A stretch of 19,704 bases of DNA from Pseudomonadota bacterium (GTDB lineage Bacteria; Desulfobacterota; Desulfovibrionia; Desulfovibrionales; Desulfovibrionaceae). The stretch is taken from NCBI GenBank assembly GCA_023399375.1, contig JAEWPX010000037.1:1-19704 (forward strand). The letters are read 5' to 3'. The notes under the pieces are model-generated. The model was not told the DNA's origin and searched no databases. It was given only the letters and a program-made list of their open reading frames with translations. Below, piece after piece: positions 14,243 through 19,704 of the stretch; the first letter of the stretch is position 1; each line of letters starts with the position of its first letter. A program made the position numbers and the translations under genes.

Positions 14243-15388
14243 CTAGCCGCAATGCGTGGCGATGTAGCGCCCGAGACGATCCAGGCCTTCCTCGATGTTC
14301 TCCAGGGAGTTGGCGTAGGAAAAGCGCAGGTGCCCCTCGCCGCCCGGGCCGAAGTCGATGCCCGGAGTCACGCCCACATGCGCCTTCTCCAGGATGTCGT
14401 AGGCCAGGGCCAGCGAATCGGGATTCAGGTGGTCGGCGCGCACGAACACGTAGAACGCGCCCGTGGGCTCGGTGCGCGGGGCGAGCCCCAGCTTCGTCAG
14501 CCCGGCGAGCAGCGCCTTGCGCCGCGTGTCGTAGGTCCGGCGCATGGCCTCGGCCGCTTCCAGGCCCTCCTCGGAAAGCGCGGCCACGCCCGCCCACTGC
14601 GCCACCGAAGACGCGCAGATGAACAGGTTCTGCTGGAGCTTTTGCAGAATTCCCATCATGGGCTTCGGCGCGATCAAGTAGCCCAGGCGCAGGCCGGTCA
14701 TGGCGAAGCGCTTGGAAAAGCCGTTTAGGACCAGCGCGTCGTCGGAAAATTCCAGGGCGCAGCGCGCCCGCCCCCCGTACGTCAGACCGTGGTAGATCTC
14801 GTCGGAAATCACCGGCACGCCCATGGCGCAGGCAGCCTCGTAGGTGGCGTCCGGGGTGAGCGTTCCCGTGGGATTGGCCGGGGAGTTGAGCAGGATGCCG
14901 GCGGTCAGCCCGTCCACGTTGTCCATGATGGCCTGCGGGGTGAACTGGAAGCCGTCCTCCTCGGCCACGGGCACGTAGCGCGGCGTAAGCCCGGTGAAGC
15001 GCAGAAAATTGGGGTAGCAGGCATAGGCCGGGTCCGTGAGCAGCACGTGCGCCCCGGGCCGGGCCAGCACGCCGAAAGCGAGCAGCATGGCCGGCGAGGT
15101 GCCGCCCGTGACCAGGATGCGCTCCGGGTGCACGTCCACGCCGTACTCGTCGGCGAACAGACGGCAGATGGACTCGCGCAGCTCGACCACGCCGAGGCTG
15201 TGCGTGTAATGCGTGCGGCCCTCGGCCACGGCCTTTTGCGCGGCTTCCTTGACGCAGTCTGGAATGTCGAAGTCCGGCTCGCCGATTTCCAGGTGGATGA
15301 CGCGGTTCCCCGCGGCCTCGATGGCCTGGGCGCGTTCCAGGATGTCCATGACGAGAAACGACGTGATGTCCTTGCAAGCGGGATTCAT
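14243..15388 (-). CDS. Class I/II PLP-dependent aminotransferase
   Basis: A 381-residue fold type I aminotransferase of the aspartate-aminotransferase family. Motifs in order are IHLEIGEPDFDIP (31-43), the PLP-phosphate region VTGGTSPAM (93-101), N172 in NSPANPTG, D196 and Y199 in ISDEIYHGL, the PLP-binding K226 in NGFSKRFAMTGLRLGY and the carboxylate-binding R355 in LRFSYA. All cofactor contacts are present. ATG 15388 is the start consistent with family length; the ribosome site (AGGAA about ten bases upstream) is weak. The GTPase gene lies 79 bp upstream on the same strand with a strong hairpin between. The exact amino-acid substrate cannot be assigned. Confidence 0.92.
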   Translation of the reverse strand: MNPACKDITSFLVMDILERAQAIEAAGNRVIHLEIGEPDFDIPDCVKEAAQKAVAEGRTHYTHSLGVVELRESICRLFADEYGVDVHPERILVTGGTSPAMLLAFGVLARPGAHVLLTDPAYACYPNFLRFTGLTPRYVPVAEEDGFQFTPQAIMDNVDGLTAGILLNSPANPTGTLTPDATYEAACAMGVPVISDEIYHGLTYGGRARCALEFSDDALVLNGFSKRFAMTGLRLGYLIAPKPMMGILQKLQQNLFICASSVAQWAGVAALSEEGLEAAEAMRRTYDTRRKALLAGLTKLGLAPRTEPTGAFYVFVRADHLNPDSLALAYDILEKAHVGVTPGIDFGPGGEGHLRFSYANSLENIEEGLDRLGRYIATHCG

Positions 15389-15423
15389 GAGACGTGGTTC
15401 CTGTTGGGAGTGGGGAATGGGGT

Positions 15424-15446
15424 GCGGGCCCGGCCTACGGGCCCGC
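15424..15446 (-). terminator. Hairpin after the GTPase gene, terminator-like but without U-tract
   Basis: GCGGGCCC (15424-15431) and GGGCCCGC (15439-15446) form an 8-bp all-GC stem around a 7-nt loop, about 21 bp past the GTPase stop. Neither strand has a T-run directly after the stem. It may be a factor-dependent end, a processing site or only a GC palindrome. Confidence 0.3.
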
Positions 15447-15467
15447 GCGGAAAAACGAGCCGGCCAC

Positions 15468-16955
15468 CTAGCCGCAGGGCGGCTCGGACTGCGCCTGCGG
15501 CTTCTGCTCCGGCTGCTGCTGCCAGACACCCGAGGGATGGGCGTAGCGGTCGTTTAGGGACTGGATGAACTTCTCGCTGTCGGCGATGACCGAGGAGAGG
15601 ATCTTGCGGTACTTCTGGCCCCAGCCGGCCGGCTCGGAACAGAAGATCGAACGCCAGGGCGCGGTGTTTTTTGCCAGGGCGCGCAACAGCCCCTCGCGCA
15701 CCGGGCCGTGGGAATAGCCCTTCTCCACTACCCGGGCCACGGACGCGGCCGACCATTTGCGGGCCAGAAAATGCAGCCAGAAGCCGCCGCCCAGGCACAG
15801 GAGCAGGAAGGGGATCGCCCGCCAGGACTCGGCGAACACCCACTCCATCCAGGCCGGCGCAAAGCCGTACGTGAACGGATGCCCGGTCAGCACATAGGCC
15901 GCCGCCAGAACGAAGGCCACGGCACCGAACAGCGCCATGTCGCGGCGCACCACGCCCTTGCGCCAACGCACGAGCATGCCGCGCACCTCGGGCACGCGCA
16001 CGTCCTCCACCTCGCGGGCCAGCTTCTCGAGTTCGCCCACGATGCGATACGCCCGCTCCACGCGCACCTGGTTCATGCGGTTGTGGATGGCGGCCATGTC
16101 CGCGTCGCGCTTGGCCTCGAACCGCTGGCGCAACGACTCGTCGGGAATGGGCACCGCGGCCGTGGGCGCGTAGATGCGGAAGAACTTCCCGGCCGTGAGC
16201 CCCTGCTGGGCCAGCGCGCGCTGCCACGCCCCCACCACCTCCTCGGGGTTGTCCTCCCGGGCGGCGATGTCCATCTGGTTGAGGATGTAAATGAATTTGT
16301 TGGAGTCGCGACGGTTGATCGTCGCGGCCACAAGATGGGTGAGCGTGTCGCGCATGGCCCCGGGTTCGGGACGGCGGGCGTCGAACAGGACCAGCACGAG
16401 GTCGGACAGGTCCATGATGTAATTGGTGATGCGCAGCGTCGAGGTGCGCTGGGCGTCGGCGTCGAAGCCCGGGGAGTCGATGAGAATGAGCCCCCGCAGC
16501 TTGTCGCTGGGGCTGGTCTTGAGGCGGATATAGGAATCGATGCGGCCGCCTTCGCCGGGCTCGACCTTCTCCAACTCCTCGCTCATCTTGTAAAACGGAA
16601 ACCGCAGGTCGGCGTTGAGCGCCGTGCCGGGCAGCACGCGCGATTCGCCGGCCGCGTTGAAGCAGATGACCGTGAACTTGTCGTCCACGGCATGGGAGCC
16701 GGTCTGCTGCACGGGCGTGCCGAGATAATAATTGATGAAGGTGGATTTGCCGGCGGAAAAAGGCCCCAGCACGGAGATGAGCGGCCACCAGGCGATCTGG
16801 GAAATCGTGGATTGGTCGTTGCCGAGAAGCCCGATGCCCCGACACACCTTGTCGAGCTTGCCGAAACTGCCCACCGCTTCCACCAGAAGCGGATTTTCCA
16901 GCTGCAGGTGTTCCTTGAGGCTGGCCAGTCTGTCGCTCAGTCTACCGTCTTCCAT
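15468..16955 (-). CDS. Dynamin-like membrane GTPase
   Basis: A 495-residue GTPase of the dynamin superfamily by motif. G1 is GPFSAGKST (64-72), G2 probably T86 in QQTGSHAV, G3 is DSPG (160-163) and G4 is NQMD (226-229). The region 270-335 is helical and charged (EAKRDADMAAIHNRMNQ). Two hydrophobic segments at about 341-356 and 381-396 form a membrane hairpin, and a basic C-terminal domain ends in a Gln/Pro-rich tail. This layout fits a bacterial membrane-remodelling or envelope-stress dynamin-like protein. The usual paired second dynamin gene is not seen next to it. ATG 16955 has only a G-run (GGCGGGGGG) as ribosome site. It diverges from the membrane-protein gene at 17161 with 205 bp between, in which no convincing promoter was found. 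Confidence 0.85.
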   Translation of the reverse strand: MEDGRLSDRLASLKEHLQLENPLLVEAVGSFGKLDKVCRGIGLLGNDQSTISQIAWWPLISVLGPFSAGKSTFINYYLGTPVQQTGSHAVDDKFTVICFNAAGESRVLPGTALNADLRFPFYKMSEELEKVEPGEGGRIDSYIRLKTSPSDKLRGLILIDSPGFDADAQRTSTLRITNYIMDLSDLVLVLFDARRPEPGAMRDTLTHLVAATINRRDSNKFIYILNQMDIAAREDNPEEVVGAWQRALAQQGLTAGKFFRIYAPTAAVPIPDESLRQRFEAKRDADMAAIHNRMNQVRVERAYRIVGELEKLAREVEDVRVPEVRGMLVRWRKGVVRRDMALFGAVAFVLAAAYVLTGHPFTYGFAPAWMEWVFAESWRAIPFLLLCLGGGFWLHFLARKWSAASVARVVEKGYSHGPVREGLLRALAKNTAPWRSIFCSEPAGWGQKYRKILSSVIADSEKFIQSLNDRYAHPSGVWQQQPEQKPQAQSEPPCG

Positions 16956-17160
16956 GCGCCCCCCCGCCGATGAAGAATGGCCCTATCTATCCAAAACATC
17001 GAGCTTCGTCGAGACGGCCGAAAACCGCGACCGGCAGGAAAGGCACCGCTTTCCTTTTGAAAAAACTTGCCCAGGCCCGGCCGTTGCCGCTATCCCCTGG
17101 TCGAACGAGCCCTTCCGGAACCCCAAATCGCCCCGAAGCGTCCCGAACAACCAGACAACC

Positions 17161-18891
17161 ATGACGCGCCAAGATCCCACGCCATCCCCGCCGCCCCCAG
17201 GCCACGGCCGCCCCTCCCGGCGCGGCGCGGCCGCGTACTGGGCCGTGGCGCTTTGCGTCATCGCACTCTTTTACGGGGAATTCCTGTTCTCGGATCGCGT
17301 CGGCATCCTGGACTGGTGCAAGGACCTCCACTACTTCGCCTTCCTGTACGACTCCCTGCGCAGCTTCGGCCAGCTGCCCCTGTCGTTTCTGGCCATACCG
17401 GAGACCACCACCGGGTTTTCCACCCTGCAAAACCTGTCCTACTGGTCCAATCCCGAGGTCCTGAGCTTCTCGCCGCTTCTGCCCCTGGCCTTCGCCCTGC
17501 CGCTTATGGCCTTCATGAAAACCTTTTTCGGCCTGCACCTGCTGGCCGCCACCTGGGGCGTGCGCCTGCTGGCGCTACGGCGCGGCTTCGACGCCGGCCA
17601 GTCGATCCTGCTGCTGCTCCTTTTCCTGTGCAATCCCTGGCTCGTGCAGCACCTGGCCATCGGCTACTCGCCGCAGATCAGCCTGTGCCTCGTGCCAGGC
17701 ATCGTGGCGCTTCTGGCCGCGCGGGACTTCCGCCCCCTGGAATGGGCCGGGGCCAGCCTGCTCGCCGCCCTGATCTTCTACCAGGGGGCGTTGCACCTGT
17801 TCGTGTGGCTTTTCCTGGCCGCCGGGGTCTACGCCCTGGCCGACGCGGCCATCCGCCAGCGCGCCGCCTTCCTGTGGCGCATGCCTTACTTCTTCCTCGC
17901 CACGGCCGTGCTCGTCGCGCCCAAGGCCTACGCCGCGACCAAGGTCTACGGCGGCTGGGAGCGCGTCCCGGGCGACGGCTACGCCTCGCTTGCCGACCTG
18001 TGGGGGCTGCTTACCGACGACGTGTTCCCCATGTTCCAGTTTCCCGAGACCTACAGCCACCACAACGTAGCATTCTACGACGGCTCGCTCCTAGTGGGGC
18101 CGGCCTTCGTGGCGCTGGCGACGCTCCTGGCCGGCGGCTACCTCCTCGCCCTGCTCCGCCGCCGGCGGCCCCGGCCCGGCGACACCGTTGTGGACGGAGC
18201 CTGCCTCGTCGCCGTCCTGGTCTTCCTCGTTCTCGGCAGTGGAACCGTCTGGCGGGAACTCTCGGTCTGGCTGCGGCTGGCCTCCTCGGAAATCTACCCG
18301 TTCCGGTTCCTGTTCGTGGCCTTCCATTTCGTCGCTTTCTTCGTCGCCGACCGCGTCGGCTCCTGGCCGACGGACAGGACAGGCAGGCTCCGGCTGGCCG
18401 CCTGCGTTACGCTCCTCGTCCCCACCCTGCTCACCTTCCACGCCCGCAACCGCGAACTCATGCCGCACCTGACGGCCAATCCCAACTTCTACGGCGACTT
18501 CTCCATCGCCGAATACATGAGCAACCGCATCGTCGCCCTCACCGGCCAGACGCGGCTGCCCATCGCCGTCTCGCCCAACCTGATCGTAATCACGCCCACC
18601 GGCGTCGTGGGCCAGCGCATCGCCCTGCCCTGGATGACGCGCAAGGAGGCCCGACACTACCGCTTCGAGGCGGCCCGGGTGACGGACGACGCCCCGGGCG
18701 GAACCACGGTCATCGAGGTGACCGTCTCCTCGAGGCAGGTGCGCGTCACGCCCGACGCCAGCCGCCGGGGACAGCTGTGCCCCGCCTCCCTGCTCGTCTT
18801 CGTCCTTTTGACCGCCGCGCTGCGACGGATCGCCCGGGCGCTGCCCGGCCTGTTCACGCCGGGCGCAACCCAAGGAGTCGGCCATGCATGA
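17161..18891 (+). CDS. Polytopic membrane protein, possibly GT-C/YfhO-like
   Basis: A 576-residue integral membrane protein with about ten hydrophobic segments, the first at about 25-43 (AYWAVALCVIALFYGEFLF). A Pro-rich cytoplasmic N-terminus precedes it. A soluble C-terminal part from about 440 to 540 (SIAEYMSNRIVALTGQ, ending in a Val/Thr-rich stretch) is followed by a last hydrophobic segment near 545-560. The motif CNPWLVQHLAIGYSPQ in the first third recalls GT-C/YfhO-type lipid-linked-sugar proteins, but the match is not firm. ATG 17161 lacks a clear ribosome site; no better in-frame start was found between the upstream stop and this codon. The last 8 bp overlap the next gene, which suggests translational coupling. 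Confidence 0.72.
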   Translation: MTRQDPTPSPPPPGHGRPSRRGAAAYWAVALCVIALFYGEFLFSDRVGILDWCKDLHYFAFLYDSLRSFGQLPLSFLAIPETTTGFSTLQNLSYWSNPEVLSFSPLLPLAFALPLMAFMKTFFGLHLLAATWGVRLLALRRGFDAGQSILLLLLFLCNPWLVQHLAIGYSPQISLCLVPGIVALLAARDFRPLEWAGASLLAALIFYQGALHLFVWLFLAAGVYALADAAIRQRAAFLWRMPYFFLATAVLVAPKAYAATKVYGGWERVPGDGYASLADLWGLLTDDVFPMFQFPETYSHHNVAFYDGSLLVGPAFVALATLLAGGYLLALLRRRRPRPGDTVVDGACLVAVLVFLVLGSGTVWRELSVWLRLASSEIYPFRFLFVAFHFVAFFVADRVGSWPTDRTGRLRLAACVTLLVPTLLTFHARNRELMPHLTANPNFYGDFSIAEYMSNRIVALTGQTRLPIAVSPNLIVITPTGVVGQRIALPWMTRKEARHYRFEAARVTDDAPGGTTVIEVTVSSRQVRVTPDASRRGQLCPASLLVFVLLTAALRRIARALPGLFTPGATQGVGHA

Positions 18892-19441
18892 AGAATCGCT
18901 CGGCAACGTCATCCGCGACTTCCTGACCGGCGAGGAAATCGCCGAAACCTCCTACGAGGAATTTCGCCAAGCCCTCGCCAGGATGCTCGTGGAAGAAAAA
19001 GGCTACCCCAAGGATCGCCTGACCTCCAAAGTCGGCGTCTGCTTCCCGGTGGACGGATCCGATTACACGCGCATGATCGACCTCTACGCCACGGACGCCG
19101 CCGGAAACCCGCTGCTGTTCGTCATCTTCTGCTCCGGCGAGCCCGGCTCCTACATGCGCGAAGCCCTCGCCGCCGCCCGCATCTTCCAAGACGGCGGCGT
19201 TCCCCTCGTCCTCGTCACCGACACCCACGACGCCGTGCTCCTCGAAACCGCCACAGGACGCGAACTCGGACGCGGCATGCGCGCCATCCCCTCCTGGGAA
19301 CACGCGCAAGCCCTGCACGCCCCCATCCCGTCCCTCCCCGAGGAAGCGCGCAACCGCGAACGCCGCATCCTGTTCGCCTACAGCGAGTTCCTCTCCGGCG
19401 GCTGCTGCCAAGGCGCATGCCGGCCCAAGGCCAGAGAATGA
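18884..19441 (+). CDS. HsdR N-terminal-like protein with degenerate nuclease motif
   Basis: A 185-residue protein resembling the isolated type I restriction enzyme R N-terminal fold (HSDR_N_2). The helical start (EESLGNVIRDFLTG, then YEEFRQALARMLVEEKGYPK) and the strand pair (DYTRMIDLYATDAAGNPLLF, 60-79) fit it. D66 is kept. Where the family has a Val-x-E-C-K type motif, this protein has VIFCSGE (80-86), so the catalytic Glu is F82 and the Lys is S84. Nuclease activity is therefore unlikely. It ends with a Cys cluster (GGCCQGAC). ATG 18884 has AAGGAG six bases upstream, overlapping the membrane-protein stop. No hsdM or hsdS gene is present, so it is not a restriction system. Such stand-alone proteins are common in Desulfovibrio-type genomes; their role is not known. 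Confidence 0.78.
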   Translation: MHEESLGNVIRDFLTGEEIAETSYEEFRQALARMLVEEKGYPKDRLTSKVGVCFPVDGSDYTRMIDLYATDAAGNPLLFVIFCSGEPGSYMREALAAARIFQDGGVPLVLVTDTHDAVLLETATGRELGRGMRAIPSWEHAQALHAPIPSLPEEARNRERRILFAYSEFLSGGCCQGACRPKARE

Positions 19442-19495
19442 TGGGAGAGAGAGGATGTGGAGATGAGGAGAAGAGGATGAAGATGCCTCCGGCGG

Positions 19496-19520
19496 CCAGG
19501 AGGGGATGATCCCCTCCTGG
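19496..19520. repeat. REP-like palindrome (copy B)
   Basis: CCAGGAGGGGAT and ATCCCCTCCTGG form 12-bp perfect arms around a single G. Directly after it follows ACCTCCTCG, matching ACCCCCTCG beside copy A (10601-10640) on the opposite strand. Both copies have the AT-N-AT centre flanked by G- and C-runs, which suggests one intergenic repeat family. Confidence 0.6.
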
Positions 19521-19630
19521 ACCTCCTCGTCGGGGGATGGGTAAGCGAGTGGAGGCGTGGTTGGTGAGCGATGCGTCGGGGTCTGTGGTCGCCAGCGGCG
19601 AAGCGCCGCAGTTCTAGAAATTTTGAAAAT

Positions 19631-19667
19631 AAAGCTCCTTAAAGTCTTCTGCCTTTAAGGAGGCTTT
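19631..19667 (-). terminator. Probable intrinsic terminator, best on the minus strand
   Basis: AAAGCTCCTTAAAG (19631-19644) pairs with CTTTAAGGAGGCTTT (19653-19667) with one bulged G, around an 8-nt loop. Read on the minus strand the stem ends in GCTTT and continues ATTTTC, a U-rich tract, so it would end a minus-strand transcript from right of the window. On the plus strand it also ends in TTT and could act in both directions after the HsdR-like gene. Confidence 0.5.
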
Positions 19668-19704
19668 CAAAGCAAAATTCCTTCAAACTCGCCCCAAAGG
19701 GGCG

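Larger units (their letters stand above)
19442..19704. other. Non-coding tail with purine-rich tract and palindromes
   Basis: No gene was found in these 263 bases. The first ~45 bases (19442-19486) are a strongly purine-rich run with repeated GAGGATG units. Next come the REP-like palindrome at 19496-19520, a GCGGCG/CGCCGC hairpin (19595-19609), small palindromes TTCTAGAA (19612-19619) and ATTTT-G-AAAAT (19620-19630), a long terminator-like stem (19631-19667) and CGCCCC/GGGGCG (19690-19704) at the edge. The last ~90 bases are clearly AT-richer than the genes. Confidence 0.6.

Noticed and set aside
16970..17164. A 64-codon plus-strand frame between the GTPase and the membrane protein.
   Set aside because: No ribosome site, no recognisable domain and basic random-looking composition; it runs into the next gene.
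18884..19441. A type I restriction-modification locus.
   Set aside because: Only an HsdR-N-like fold is present, with its catalytic Glu and Lys replaced, and no hsdM, hsdS or helicase part is seen.

Overview
The window is about 19.7 kb of very GC-rich, gene-dense bacterial DNA. GC-ending codons dominate nearly every reading frame, so long spurious antisense frames are common. The gene mix fits a motile, diderm member of the Desulfovibrionaceae (Desulfovibrio/Solidesulfovibrio type): a CheV coupling protein, an HD-GYP protein, CgeB-like and family 2 glycosyltransferases, a LysM lipoprotein, an M23 envelope peptidase and a ComB-like phosphatase. That placement is inferred from gene content and style, because no rRNA or marker gene is present. 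No tRNA, rRNA, CRISPR array, transposase or prophage gene was seen.

Layout. (1) 3-2335: the 3' part of a DUF3880/CgeB-like glycosyltransferase converges on a LysM lipoprotein, with a hairpin terminator between them. (2) 2579-5589: a TTG-started family 2 glycosyltransferase converges on an M23 peptidase with the stop codons interlocked. Upstream of the peptidase on the same strand lies a 96-residue secreted Ser/Gly-rich protein with a good promoter. (3) 5640-9724: a plus-strand unit of CheV, an unusual 846-residue ABC exporter and a stand-alone cyclic-nucleotide-binding-fold protein. (4) 9721-12140: a minus-strand unit of a 71-residue protein, glutamate 5-kinase (proB) and a zinc-finger methyltransferase, interrupted by a REP-like palindrome cluster. 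(5) 12226-14220: a plus-strand unit of a ComB-like phosphatase, an HD-GYP protein and a small CxxC/CxxC protein. (6) 14243-16955: a minus-strand class I/II aminotransferase and a dynamin-like membrane GTPase. (7) 17161-19441: a polytopic membrane protein overlapping a degenerate HsdR-N-like protein. The window ends in a non-coding tail (19442-19704) rich in palindromes.

The strongest candidate for something undescribed is the ABC exporter at 6694-9234. All catalytic motifs are present, but about 315 residues separate its Q-loop from its signature motif, where roughly 50 are usual. Inside that stretch are two extra segments that look like diverged copies of the post-Q-loop region. A cNMP-fold protein overlaps its 3' end by 35 bp and lacks the usual ribose-binding glutamate. 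Together they look like a dedicated transporter-plus-sensor pair, with CheV as a possible upstream partner. The substrate and ligand cannot be read from the sequence.
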